A DNA stretch of 29,146 nucleotides from Candidatus Aenigmatarchaeota archaeon (GCA_027310605.1 DAIDAN010000001.1:1-29146); one strand, 5' to 3'. Counted from the stretch's first letter, positions 7,447-15,429 are shown. Notes: generated from the letters alone by a model not told the origin. Translations and numbers: made by a program.

Positions 7447-7496
7447 GCACGAAATCGCAGATTTCGGCATGCCGAAAAACTGAAAGTTTTTCGTGC
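7447..7496. repeat. Cloverleaf element copy 2 (intergenic)
   Basis: GCAC (7447-7450)/GTGC (7493-7496) enclose GAAAT-cgcag-ATTTC (7451-7465), GGC-at-GCC (7466-7473) and GAAAAAC-tgaaa-GTTTTTC (7474-7492). It lies 14 bp after the prefoldin stop codon and might act as a 3'-end hairpin there. Confidence 0.8.
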
Positions 7497-7571
7497 AAAT
7501 TACAAAAAAAGAACGGACTCTTAAGCGTTGGCAGAGGCGCCATTATTAGCGTTTTCAATGCCCATAACGAT

Positions 7572-7582
7572 AAAATATTTAA
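7572..7582 (+). promoter_or_regulatory. TATA-like box for the HD hydrolase
   Basis: AAAATATTTAA lies about 23-33 bp before the ATG at 7605, so the mRNA is probably leaderless or nearly so. Confidence 0.5.
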
Positions 7583-7604
7583 CTATATTTCTTAATGATC
7601 TCTT

Positions 7605-8843
7605 ATGCGAGCAGTGAAAGACAGGCTGTACGGGAAAATAAGAATCGAGAAGCCGGTGCAGGATATTTTGCGCTGCGAAAAAATCCAAAGGCTCGGAAAA
7701 GTTTCCCTTTCCGCGGTTCCGGACAGGTTTCTCGTGCCGCGATATTTCAAGGATATGGCAAGCAGGCTGGAGCACTCGATAGGGATGAGCCATCTTGTTT
7801 CCGTGCTTTGCGGCTTCAGGCCCGAGTTCGAGGAATATCGCAATCTGCTCCTGCTTGCGGCGGTCTGCCATGACGCCGGGGCGCCGCCCTTCTCGCACAA
7901 CGGCGAGTACCTGCTTGGGGAGCTGACAGGCATGAACCACGAGCGGTATACTGAACATATCCTGAAAGGTTCGGTCGCAGCGGATGTTATAAAAAAATAC
8001 GGATACCCGCTCAGGCAGATAACTGAAATAATAAACGGAGGCTCCGGTTTTTTAGGCAAGCTGATGAACAACACCGTAGACTTGGACAACGCTGACAACA
8101 CGGAAAGGTACGGCTTCGGTTCTGGGATTGTCGGCAGGATTTCGGACCCGGAAGAGCTTGCCAAGGCTTTCCTGCTTAAAAACGGCGGACTGTTTCTCGA
8201 CAGAAAATATTCTGCGGAATTGGAAAAATGGAAACTTTGCAGGAAAAAAGTCTACGGAAAAATAGTTTACGGCGATGCCAACATCTCGGCGGGAGGAATG
8301 CTGCGCCGCGCTCTCGGTTTCGTTTACGAGGAAAATGGAAAAGCTCTTAAGAAGGAAGGTTTTCTGGAATTCAACGATAATGAGGCGCTGAAATATATGG
8401 AGGAAAACAGCCCCGAAGCCAGGGCGCTGATAGAAAGCGCAGAGAGCGGAATCTTTTACAGGAAGGTCGCGGAGATAAGCTCGTTCAATCCGTCCGCGAA
8501 AATGGAAGAGCTGTGCGGGAATTGGAGCGGAAGAATCGGTATCGCGGACGGCATCTGCGAAAAATTCGGGCTGCGGAGGCAGGATGTATGCGCGCAGGCG
8601 TTCCGCCAAAAACCGGAAAGAAGCGCGGAAAATTTTTATCCGCAAAAGAAAAAATCCGAGAAAAAGAAATGGGGAACCGCACGAAAATCCAGCGGGATTT
8701 TCGGCGCAGCCGGAAACTCCGTTTCCGTGCGCGTTGGGGGCGAAGCCCCCCGATTTGACATGAGGGTTTTCGTCAATCCGCGGCTGCGGATAAGCGCGAA
8801 GAATGTGCTGAAATTTCTGTTGGAAATAACGGATATGCAATGA
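7605..8843 (+). CDS. HD-domain phosphohydrolase (SAMHD1/dGTPase-like), carrying an in-frame repeat element
   Basis: The 412-residue protein begins with the family pattern IQRLGKVSLSAVPDRFLVPR, then EHSIG (H57), CHDAGAPPFSH (H89-D90) and DLDNADNTERYG (D161/D164), the four metal ligands of an HD site. Homologues hydrolyse dNTPs or other nucleotides; the substrate here is unknown. Bases 8679-8730 are a cloverleaf element encoding residues 359-376, preceded by a Lys-rich linker and followed by a GGGGGC-gaa-GCCCCC hairpin (8736-8750). The frame stays open, and a normal-looking segment (FDMRVFVNPRLRISAKNVLKFLLE) follows. The insertion is therefore in a surface linker or was selected for phase. The gene sits between prefoldin alpha and ftsY. 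Confidence 0.88.
   Translation: MRAVKDRLYGKIRIEKPVQDILRCEKIQRLGKVSLSAVPDRFLVPRYFKDMASRLEHSIGMSHLVSVLCGFRPEFEEYRNLLLLAAVCHDAGAPPFSHNGEYLLGELTGMNHERYTEHILKGSVAADVIKKYGYPLRQITEIINGGSGFLGKLMNNTVDLDNADNTERYGFGSGIVGRISDPEELAKAFLLKNGGLFLDRKYSAELEKWKLCRKKVYGKIVYGDANISAGGMLRRALGFVYEENGKALKKEGFLEFNDNEALKYMEENSPEARALIESAESGIFYRKVAEISSFNPSAKMEELCGNWSGRIGIADGICEKFGLRRQDVCAQAFRQKPERSAENFYPQKKKSEKKKWGTARKSSGIFGAAGNSVSVRVGGEAPRFDMRVFVNPRLRISAKNVLKFLLEITDMQ
8679..8730. repeat. Cloverleaf element copy 3, in frame inside the HD gene
   Basis: GCAC (8679-8682)/GTGC (8727-8730) enclose GAAAATCC...GGATTTTC (8683-8702), GGC-gca-GCC (8703-8711) and GGAAAC-tcc-GTTTCC (8712-8726). It is 52 nt long and is translated without a stop codon. 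Confidence 0.8.
8736..8750. repeat. GC-rich hairpin next to element copy 3
   Basis: GGGGGC-gaa-GCCCCC, a perfect 6-bp stem with a 3-base loop, begins five bases after copy 3 and is also in frame within the HD gene. No second copy was seen in the window. Confidence 0.6.
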
Positions 8844-8881
8844 TATAAGATTTGGAAATAAAATATGATTCGGTAATGAGT

Positions 8882-10339
8882 ATGTTCGGATTCTTGAAAA
8901 AAAAGCTGAAGGAAGCGGTGGAGAAGATATCGGGAGTCGCGAAGGAGGAGGTTGCGGCTGAAAAGATAGCGGAGGCTGCGGCCGAGGCGTCGCAGGAGAA
9001 GGAGCTGGCTGCCGAGACATTGGAAAAGAGGGAGCTGATTCGGGAATCGGGGATGGCGGAAACCAGCGAAGTCAGCGAAGCCTTGGAAAAGCCTGCGGAG
9101 CAGATAATGGAAAAGGGACTTCTGGGAACTGTCTCGGAAACATTTGAAGAAAGAGCTGAAGAAGTTGTCGCTGAACAAACCGCGGAAAATATCCCTGAAG
9201 GAAAGAAAATAATTGAAGATCTAAAGGAAAATGAATCGGAAGAAAAAATAACGGAAGAGGAAACCGGGAAACCAGAAATCATTGGAGAGAAGGTTGTTCC
9301 GGAAAATCTGGAAGTTGTAAAACAAGAAATAATTCCTGAAGAAAAAGCGAGGAAAAAAATTGGGTTGCTCGAAAGGCTGAAAGGGAAAAAGAAAAAGCCG
9401 GAGGAAAAACTCCCGCAGGGATTCGGGATTGAGGAGGAGGCCGAGAAGAAAGAGGAAAAGGAAAAGACGGGGCTGTTCAAAAAGATAAGGAAGGCGGTCT
9501 CGGAGAAAGCCATAGAGGAGTCTGACATCAAGGAAATTTTATGGGAACTGCAAATCGGGCTGATAGAGAGCGATGTCGCGGTGGATGCCGCGGAAAAGAT
9601 TTCCTCAGGCCTGAAAAAAGAGCTTGTGGGAAGGAGGCTGCCAAAAAAGCAAATCGAAAGCATAGTAAGGGGCAGCATGAAAAAATCGTTGAGGGAGATT
9701 CTTGATGCCGGCAGCCTGAGTATTATGGAAAAAATAAAATCCAAAAAGCCGTCCCTTATCCTTTTCCTCGGATTCAACGGCGTCGGCAAGACCACTACAA
9801 TAGCGAGGGTCGGCAGCTTGCTGAAGGAAAAGGGACTGAGATGTATTTTCGCAGCCGCGGACACATGGAGGGCGGGCGCGATACAGCAGCTGGAGCATCA
9901 CGGGGAGCGGCTCGGGATAAAAGTGATAAGGCATGAATACGGCAGCGACCCGGCCGCGGTGATATTTGACGCGAGAAAATACGCGGAGGCGCACGGCATC
10001 GACGTGATACTCGCGGACACCGCGGGGCGCTCGCACACGAACATGAACCTCGTTGACGAGCTGAAAAAAATAGCGAGGGTTAACAAGCCTGACATGAAGA
10101 TACTCGTGCTTGACGCGCTCACCGGAAACGATGTCATGGAGCAGGCGAAATATTTCCACGAGGCCGTTGGCGTTGACGGGATAATAATCACGAAAACGGA
10201 TGTTTACGAGAAGGGCGGCGCGCTGCTTTCGGCTGTTCATACGATAAGAAAACCGATTCTTTACCTCGGCGTTGGACAGGGCTATGGCGACCTGGAGGAG
10301 TTCGATGTCGGGAAAGTTGTGGAAAGATTGCTGGAATAG
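8882..10339 (+). CDS. ftsY: Signal recognition particle receptor FtsY
   Basis: 485 residues from ATG 8882 (MFGFLKKKLKEAV, the usual archaeal start; ATG 8876 and TTG 8852 are in frame). The first ~200 residues form a highly charged Glu/Lys-rich A domain, likely for membrane association. The N domain follows, then the GTPase G domain: G1 GFNGVGKTTT (297-306), DTWRAGAIQQL, DTAGR (379-383) and TKTD. The C-terminal GGALLSAVHTIRKPILYLGVGQGYGDLEEF is typical (shown in two parts in the protein: GGALLS... and YLGVGQGYGDLEEF). FtsY docks SRP-ribosome complexes at the membrane with SRP54, which is encoded 1 kb downstream. Arg383 of DTAGR is encoded by CGC (10028-10030), which matters for the odd tRNA at 3368. 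Confidence 0.95.
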   Translation: MFGFLKKKLKEAVEKISGVAKEEVAAEKIAEAAAEASQEKELAAETLEKRELIRESGMAETSEVSEALEKPAEQIMEKGLLGTVSETFEERAEEVVAEQTAENIPEGKKIIEDLKENESEEKITEEETGKPEIIGEKVVPENLEVVKQEIIPEEKARKKIGLLERLKGKKKKPEEKLPQGFGIEEEAEKKEEKEKTGLFKKIRKAVSEKAIEESDIKEILWELQIGLIESDVAVDAAEKISSGLKKELVGRRLPKKQIESIVRGSMKKSLREILDAGSLSIMEKIKSKKPSLILFLGFNGVGKTTTIARVGSLLKEKGLRCIFAAADTWRAGAIQQLEHHGERLGIKVIRHEYGSDPAAVIFDARKYAEAHGIDVILADTAGRSHTNMNLVDELKKIARVNKPDMKILVLDALTGNDVMEQAKYFHEAVGVDGIIITKTDVYEKGGALLSAVHTIRKPILYLGVGQGYGDLEEFDVGKVVERLLE

Positions 10340-10424
10340 ACATTACGCATAAATTATGAAATCGGTTTCAGGAACGCTTATTGGATTCTGTTAGATAGAA
10401 AATCGATTCAGCACAACTGTAAAT

Positions 10425-10452
10425 CATTTCATATCGAATTCATTTCATATCG
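10425..10452. repeat. Two-copy tandem repeat CATTTCATATCG, period 16
   Basis: The 12-mer starts at 10425 and again at 10441 with AATT between. It is AT-rich and between genes. Role unknown. Confidence 0.5.
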
Positions 10453-10623
10453 GTTTTATTTTTCAGAAGTTATCGCTTTTTGTTTCGCCATGAACATCCT
10501 TATCTTTCCAATATTTCGATTCTACCTCAAACCTATAATTGAAATATTTTGTTATCGACAGTTTACAACTGTAAAATAAATCAAAGGCATTTAACAGCAG
10601 TCTTGAAATCATAATTATCATCT

Positions 10624-10650
10624 TTATCTCGGTATAATAATCCCTTCCAA
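10624..10650 (-). repeat. Second copy of the DUF429 gene 3' end
   Basis: On the minus strand this copy reads TTGGAAGGGATTATTATACC then GAGATAA, coding LEGIIIPR and a stop. That is exactly the C-terminus of the DUF429 protein, but with synonymous changes at several codons. A 19-codon frame (start MKGGMGTVGFH) leads into it directly after the real stop codon. Confidence 0.6.
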
Positions 10651-10683
10651 ATGGAAACCTACGGTTCCCATCCCTCCCTTCAT

Positions 10684-11169
10684 TTATCTGGGTATTATTA
10701 TCCCTTCCAAGTCCTCGAACTTTTTATCGAGGTAAAATTTCGCTGTGAGCGCGCACAAGAGCGCCTCGTACTCGTGCTCGTTGCCCTTCGGCTCGCGCGA
10801 GACCTGGAGTATTTTCTCGGTTGCGAATGCGGAGGCTTCTATCACGCGGAAGCCTTTCGCGCGGAGTGCCTGCACTATCCCCTTCGCGCGGAGCGCAAGA
10901 ACCTGCATCGAAGGCAGTTTTGGGGAAACCGGCTTGAAGCCGCGCTTCATCAGGAGTTCCTCGCTCCTTCTCCAGAATCCAGAAGCGGGAGTCCAGAACG
11001 GCGCGTCAATCGCGATGCAGTCCGGCCTCGCCTCTTCTATCGCTTTGAGTATTTCCGAATCCTCTTTCAAGATTCTTATCTCCGTCTTCACTTCGCCGTC
11101 CGCTTCCAATATGCAGAATCCTGTCGGGTTTTCCGGCTTTCCCGCAAGGTCTATGCCGATGACTTTCAT
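10684..11169 (-). CDS. DUF429 family protein (RNase H-like fold, predicted nuclease)
   Basis: 161 residues. GIDLAGKPENPTGF at the N-terminus, IAIDAPFWTPASG (about 52-64) and the later RVIEASAF and NEHEYEALLCALTA segments match the DUF429 pattern, whose acidic residues line up with RNase H-like active sites. Function is unproven in the family; nuclease activity is a fold-based prediction. The start ATG at 11169 follows the sequence GTTAAAGGTTTTGTT on its own strand. It is transcribed toward ftsY and divergently from SRP54, with 158 bp between starts. Its last eight codons are present a second time just downstream. Confidence 0.8.
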   Translation of the reverse strand: MKVIGIDLAGKPENPTGFCILEADGEVKTEIRILKEDSEILKAIEEARPDCIAIDAPFWTPASGFWRRSEELLMKRGFKPVSPKLPSMQVLALRAKGIVQALRAKGFRVIEASAFATEKILQVSREPKGNEHEYEALLCALTAKFYLDKKFEDLEGIIIPR

Positions 11170-11327
11170 AACAAAACCTTTAACAAGAGAGAATTATAGC
11201 TGCCTGAATGCAGTTCTTATGATAATAATAATCGCAATAAGATTTAAATGCGTATCTGCAAACTGATTCGTATCGCGCTTTCCCGCACTTTTATAACTTT
11301 CTGTTTGCAATATATTTGCTGATTAAA

Positions 11328-12647
11328 ATGGTGTTAGACAAAATCGGCGAAGGCTTGCGCGCCGCGCTCGACAAGGTGACGCGGGCGGGCTTGGTTGATA
11401 GGAGCACGATAGAAGGGCTTGTGAAAGACATTCAGCGCACTCTTTTGGCAGGAGATGTTGATGTCAAGCTTGTCTTCGAGCTAACGCAGAAAATTAAGAA
11501 ACGCGCCCTCGATGAGAAGCCGAAGGCGGGAATGACCGCGCGGGAGCAGGTTGTAAGGATAGTTTATGAAGAGCTTGTCTCCTTTGTCGGAGGAAAATCG
11601 GAAGCGAAGCTTCGCGGAAAGATTTTGTTGTGCGGGCTGTTCGGCTCGGGAAAGACGACGACCGCGGGGAAGCTTGCAAGGTTCTACCGGAAGAAAGGCT
11701 TGAAAGTCGGGTTGATTTGCTGCGACGCGTTCAGGCCTGCGGCTTACGAGCAGCTGCAAACATTAGCAGAACAAATTGGAGTTCCTTTCTTCGGGATAAG
11801 GGGCGAGAAGGACAGCGCGAAAATCCTGAAGGAGGGGATGAAAAAAATCGGGGAGAGGGACATAATAATAATCGACAGCTCCGGAAGGGATGCGCTTGAC
11901 AGCGGGATGATTGAGGAAATTAAGAATCTTAACTCTATTTCAGCGGCGGACGAGCGCCTGCTTGTGTTGCCCGCCGACATCGGGCAGGCCGCGCGCGAGC
12001 AGTCCGAGGAATTTCAGAAGGCGCTTGGGATAACAGGTGTGATAATAACAAAGCTTGACGGAACAGCGAAAGGCGGCGGAGCGCTCACAGCCTGCGCGAT
12101 AAGCGGCGCTCCCGTGAAATTCATCGGCACCGGCGAAAAGCTTGAAGCCTTCGAGCAGTTCGACCCGGAGAGGTTCATCTCAAGGCTCGTGGGTTTCGGC
12201 GACCTGCAGTCCTTATTGGAGAAGGCGAAGGAAAGCGGCGCAGAGGAAAGCGCGAAAGCGATTGTCTCGGGAAAATTCACGCTGTCAGAATTTTTTGAAC
12301 AGCTGGAGGCGATGCAGAAGATGGGGCCGCTGAAAAGCGTTCTCGACTCGATACCCGGCTTCGGGATGATGAAAATGCCGAAGGAATTCGACTTGGGCAA
12401 GCAGGAAGGAAAGATGAAAAAATGGAAGTACATAATCCAGTCGATGACTAAAAAAGAAAAAGAAAGCCCGGACTTGATTGACAGCCCGCGCATAAGGAGG
12501 ATAGCGAAAGGCTCCGGCACTTCGGAGTCCGAGGTGAGGGAGTTGCTGAAAGCGTTTGAACAGTCGAAGAAAGTCATGAAGATGGTTTCCGGCGGCAAGC
12601 GCGGGCTGATGGGAAAGATGATGAAAAGGTTCAAGGGGTTTGGATAA
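11328..12647 (+). CDS. srp54: Signal recognition particle protein SRP54 with altered G3 motif
   Basis: 439 residues from ATG 11328 (MVLDKIGEGL; TTG 11316 is an upstream in-frame alternative). The N domain and G domain show G1 GLFGSGKTTT (103-112), CCDAFRPAAYEQL and TKLDGTAKGGG (241-251). The normally near-invariant DTAGR is DSSGR here (183-187). The Met-rich M domain is complete, with FEQLEAMQKMGPL, IPGFGMMKM and the RNA-binding helix segment RRIAKGSGTSESEV, ending in a basic Met-rich tail. It binds signal sequences and SRP RNA and pairs with FtsY. A TATA-like CTTTTATAACT lies at about 11287-11297. Confidence 0.94.
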   Translation: MVLDKIGEGLRAALDKVTRAGLVDRSTIEGLVKDIQRTLLAGDVDVKLVFELTQKIKKRALDEKPKAGMTAREQVVRIVYEELVSFVGGKSEAKLRGKILLCGLFGSGKTTTAGKLARFYRKKGLKVGLICCDAFRPAAYEQLQTLAEQIGVPFFGIRGEKDSAKILKEGMKKIGERDIIIIDSSGRDALDSGMIEEIKNLNSISAADERLLVLPADIGQAAREQSEEFQKALGITGVIITKLDGTAKGGGALTACAISGAPVKFIGTGEKLEAFEQFDPERFISRLVGFGDLQSLLEKAKESGAEESAKAIVSGKFTLSEFFEQLEAMQKMGPLKSVLDSIPGFGMMKMPKEFDLGKQEGKMKKWKYIIQSMTKKEKESPDLIDSPRIRRIAKGSGTSESEVRELLKAFEQSKKVMKMVSGGKRGLMGKMMKRFKGFG

Positions 12648-12659
12648 ATTGTAGGTTTA

Positions 12660-12781
12660 ATGAAAATTGCATTGGCAATTGCAGCAAAATACTCCAGAAA
12701 AACGGGAACGATATTGCGTTGGGAGAATTCGTAACATATACTTGCAAGGAAACCGGTGACACGCGCACAGAATATTTGTGA
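12660..12781 (+). pseudogene. Short gene remnant with an apparent frameshift in an A-run
   Basis: ATG 12660 gives MKIALAIAAKYSRK. After the five-A run at about 12698-12702 the -1 frame continues NGNDIALGEF, then VTYTCKETGDTRTEYL and a TGA at 12779-12781. Joined, they make about 40 residues of natural-looking sequence; either frame alone does not. It may be the 3' remnant of a lost gene or a one-base sequencing error in a small gene. Family not recognised. It fills most of the gap between SRP54 and methionyl-tRNA synthetase. Confidence 0.35.
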
Positions 12782-12810
12782 GAATCATAATAACCTCCGA
12801 TTCCTGGAAA

Positions 12811-12820
12811 TTATTTATAC
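12811..12820 (+). promoter_or_regulatory. TATA-like box for metG
   Basis: TTATTTATAC lies 23-32 bp before ATG 12843. The distance implies a leaderless mRNA and supports the chosen start over the in-frame codon at 12756. Confidence 0.55.
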
Positions 12821-12842
12821 TCTTCTACAAAAACATTTTCTT

Positions 12843-14396
12843 ATGAAAGAGAAAAAAACGCTTTACGATAAAAAAGGAAAAAGAAAGAAGTTCTACCTGA
12901 CAACATCCATAGCGTACACGAACGCGCCGCCGCATATAGGCTTTGCGTACGAGCTCATACTCTCGGATGTTGCGGCGAGGTTCCGCAGGATGAAAGACGA
13001 GGGCATCTTTTTCCTGACGGGAACGGATGAGCACGGGATAAAAATCCAGAAGGCTGCCGAGAAGGCGGGAAAACCTCCGGAAGAGTTCGTGAACGGGATA
13101 TCGGAAAGGTTCATGGAGCTTTGCAAAGCCTTGGCTGTCTCAAACGATTTTTTCATCAGGACAACCGACAGGCAGGTTCACTGGCCGACAGCGCAGAAAA
13201 TCTGGCAAATGCTTGAGAAGAGCGGCGATATCTACAAGAAAAAATACAGCGGATTGTATTGCTATGGCTGCGAGAGCTTCAAGACGGAAAGGGAGCTCGT
13301 GAACGGCCTGTGCCCCGATCACCAGACTGCGCCGGAACCAGTTGAAGAGGAGAATTATTTTTTCTCACTGACAAAATACACCAAGAAAATAGCGGAGCTT
13401 ATAGAAAAGAACGAGATGCTTATAGTTCCCGAGGCAAGGAAGAACGAGGCGCTGAACATATTGAAGGAGATTGAAGACATAAGCTTTTCCCGCCCCGTCT
13501 CATCATTGAAGTGGGGCATTCCCGTTCCTGGCGACGATTCGCAGGCGATTTATGTCTGGTGTGACGCGCTGACGAATTATCTTTCTGGAGTCGGCTTCAC
13601 TTCCGAGCCTAAAAAGTTCAGGAAATACTGGCCTGCGGACCTGCAAGTCATAGGAAAGGACATACTTAAGTTCCACGCGATTTTCTGGCCCGCGATGCTG
13701 CTTTCCGCGAAGCTGCCGCTGCCGAAAAAGATATTCGTGCACGGCTTCATCACCTCGCGCGGGCAGAAAATGAGCAAAACCATTGGCAATGTAGTTGATC
13801 CGTTTGAAATAATAAAGATGTATGGAGCAGAGTCGCTAAGATATTTTTTGCTGCGAGAAATTCCGCACGGCGAGGACGGGGACTTCACGGAGGAAGCTTT
13901 TATGCAGCGCATCAACTCGGACCTCGCGGACAACCTCGGCAATCTTGTGAACAGGGTGCTGGTGTTGACGGAAAAATATTCCGGGGGCAAAGTCCCTAAT
14001 ACGGAAAAGGAATCATTCCTGAAAGAAAAGGCTGAGGAAACGATAAAAAAAGTAAGCGGGAATATGGAAGAATTAAAATTCCACCGTGCGCTTGAGGGCA
14101 TTTTCTCGCTCTCTTCCGAAGCGAACCGCTATCTGAACGAGTCCGCGCCTTGGAAGATAACAGTGAAGGAGGAGCTGGACGCGATACTCTACAACGCGCT
14201 CGAGACGATAAGGATAATATCGGTTTTGCTCTACCCCTTCATGCCGCAGACCGCGGAAAGGATTTCGGAACAGCTCGGAGTGGAAAAGAAATTCACGCAG
14301 GAAAAATTGGCGTGGGGCTTGCTGAAGCCGGGAACAAAAACAAAGCGCGGCGACTTGCTGTTCAGGAAAGTGATGAAGGTGGATGTGGGGGAGTGA
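12843..14396 (+). CDS. metG: Methionyl-tRNA synthetase (catalytic and anticodon domains)
   Basis: 517 residues. Class I HIGH motif appears as HIGF (31-34), KMSKS as KMSKT (309-313). A single zinc knuckle is formed by C140, C143, C157 and H160. WKITVKEELDAILYNALETI lies in the helical anticodon-binding domain, and MPQTAERISEQLG follows. It charges tRNA-Met. There is no C-terminal EMAP/Trbp111-like tRNA-binding domain, so the protein is the short form; that domain may be separate or absent. The Lys-rich N-terminal extension (about 16 residues) precedes KFYLTTSIAYTNAPPHIG. Confidence 0.95.
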   Translation: MKEKKTLYDKKGKRKKFYLTTSIAYTNAPPHIGFAYELILSDVAARFRRMKDEGIFFLTGTDEHGIKIQKAAEKAGKPPEEFVNGISERFMELCKALAVSNDFFIRTTDRQVHWPTAQKIWQMLEKSGDIYKKKYSGLYCYGCESFKTERELVNGLCPDHQTAPEPVEEENYFFSLTKYTKKIAELIEKNEMLIVPEARKNEALNILKEIEDISFSRPVSSLKWGIPVPGDDSQAIYVWCDALTNYLSGVGFTSEPKKFRKYWPADLQVIGKDILKFHAIFWPAMLLSAKLPLPKKIFVHGFITSRGQKMSKTIGNVVDPFEIIKMYGAESLRYFLLREIPHGEDGDFTEEAFMQRINSDLADNLGNLVNRVLVLTEKYSGGKVPNTEKESFLKEKAEETIKKVSGNMEELKFHRALEGIFSLSSEANRYLNESAPWKITVKEELDAILYNALETIRIISVLLYPFMPQTAERISEQLGVEKKFTQEKLAWGLLKPGTKTKRGDLLFRKVMKVDVGE

Positions 14397-14401
14397 AGAA
14401 T

Positions 14402-14929
14402 TTATGATGTTACAGCTTCGGTTTCCATCAAACCCAGTTTCTTGGTTGCTTCCACGAAAAACTCCGCACAATCGCGCTTTACTATTTCTTCAGCCACAAC
14501 AGAACTCTGCTTTAGCGGAGCCGGCTGCGAGCCGATTGCGCTTATCTCTTTCGCTACATCATCCTTTATCTTCATAAACGCTTTTCGATAGTCATCCGGA
14601 AGCGAATCCAACAATTCAACAATAGCTTTTTTGTCGCGATATGCCATCTTCATAATGTAATTGTGTACGTAAGTAGAAGTGCATCCAAGATCTAGCCGGT
14701 CTTTCACATAAACATAGTCTATTATGTTTGTTTTTGATATGGTAATTATTGAAGATATACCATTTACCTGAAAAAGGTCCTTTGCGCTGCGGGATGTTAG
14801 CTTCAACTCAGGAAAATATTTTTTATTTTCCTCAAGAATAATAAACTTTTTGCGGCGCTTGTCGCTGATATTTATTGCTTTTTCCTCAAGCCTCTTCATA
14901 AAATTTCTTTCAGAAAAATAGTCATCCAT
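14402..14929 (-). CDS. Unknown 175-residue protein in AT-rich accessory region
   Basis: The start is ATG 14929 (MDDYFSERNFMKRLEEKAIN). The N-terminal third is basic, with KRRKKFIILEENKKYFPELK; the middle is mixed alpha/beta (ISSIITISKTNIIDYVYVKD); the C-terminal part is helical. No signal peptide or membrane segment is seen and no family is recognised. Codon use is more AT-rich (AAA, ATA, AAT) than in metG and its neighbours. It lies downstream of the ribbon-helix-helix gene on the same strand with a 63-bp gap, so they may be co-transcribed, but it does not resemble a known toxin. It meets metG tail-to-tail. Confidence 0.65.
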   Translation of the reverse strand: MDDYFSERNFMKRLEEKAINISDKRRKKFIILEENKKYFPELKLTSRSAKDLFQVNGISSIITISKTNIIDYVYVKDRLDLGCTSTYVHNYIMKMAYRDKKAIVELLDSLPDDYRKAFMKIKDDVAKEISAIGSQPAPLKQSSVVAEEIVKRDCAEFFVEATKKLGLMETEAVTS

Positions 14930-14992
14930 AACATTCTATTGAAAGAAAAGCATTTATAGTTGCATAAATTCTCAGATCTTCTTATCAGAGAT

Positions 14993-15187
14993 TTATTTCT
15001 TGAACAGATTTTTATATCCTATAGCTTGTTCCCTGTTTTCTAAGGTTTCTTCCTTTTCTTTTATTAAATTTCTTGCTGCATATCTTACTGCAGCGTCTAT
15101 ATCTTTAAACCAACCAGTATCCACCATTCTTTCAAGAATTTGTAAATCATATCTAGGAATGCTAAATTTTCTGGTTTTAGCTTTCAT
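14993..15187 (-). CDS. Ribbon-helix-helix DNA-binding protein (CopG/ParD-like)
   Basis: 64 residues. A short beta strand (TRKFSIPRYDLQIL) is followed by two helices (LERMVDTGWFKDIDAAVRY, AARNLIKEKEETL), the layout of dimeric RHH repressors and antitoxins. The spacing GWFKDIDAAVRYAARNL fits the family turn. A toxin partner is not obvious; the following gene is unknown. The divergent 49-residue gene shares its upstream region, where TTTATATAGA occurs twice and could be a promoter or operator. Confidence 0.7.
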   Translation of the reverse strand: MKAKTRKFSIPRYDLQILERMVDTGWFKDIDAAVRYAARNLIKEKEETLENREQAIGYKNLFKK

Positions 15188-15221
15188 AATCTCACACTAT
15201 TATTTAATTAATCTCCTAACT

Positions 15222-15249
15222 TTTATATAGACAGATAGCTTTATATAGA
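15222..15249. promoter_or_regulatory. Direct repeat TTTATATAGA in a divergent promoter region
   Basis: TTTATATAGA occurs at 15222-15231 and 15240-15249, 18 bp apart, between the RHH gene and the 49-residue gene. The copies look like TATA boxes for the two directions or an operator for the RHH protein. Confidence 0.4.
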
Positions 15250-15279
15250 TGTTATCTTATAGTAGTATATGGTGATAAT

Positions 15280-15429
15280 ATGCCACCTGAAAAAATGAAG
15301 CTAAAGGGTATTGAAATAGAAAAGGGTACTCCAATGGAAGTTGCAGAAAAAGTTATCGGAGAAAAAAATGTAGTAATATATCCAGCAACAACAATCAAGA
15401 ATTATGCTGGTATGAAACCCGAGGAATAA
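15280..15429 (+). CDS. 49-residue unknown protein
   Basis: MPPEKMKLKGIEIEKGTPME begins the protein, followed by VAEKVIGEKNVVIYPATTI and KNYAGMKPEE, then TAA. A strong GGTGAT ribosome-binding site (15271-15276) stands 4 bp before the ATG, and TATA-like repeats lie about 30-58 bp upstream. Mixed charge, one hydrophobic strand, no membrane segment. Function unknown. The clear start signals make it a likely real gene despite its size. Confidence 0.65.
   Translation: MPPEKMKLKGIEIEKGTPMEVAEKVIGEKNVVIYPATTIKNYAGMKPEE

Larger units (their letters stand above)
10340..10683. other. Intergenic region between convergent genes, with repeats
   Basis: No gene over 40 codons is credible. It holds a two-copy 16-nt tandem repeat of CATTTCATATCG (10425-10452) and a second copy of the 3' end of the DUF429 gene (10624-10650). 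Confidence 0.5.

Noticed and set aside
8773..9864. 363-residue minus-strand frame opposite FtsY
   Set aside because: Ser/Phe-rich shadow of the Glu/Lys-rich A domain of FtsY; no family features.
14510..14530. GCGGAGCCGG-like sequence resembling the middle arm of the cloverleaf element
   Set aside because: No flanking GCAC/GTGC stem or hairpins; it is inside the 175-residue gene and the match is short.
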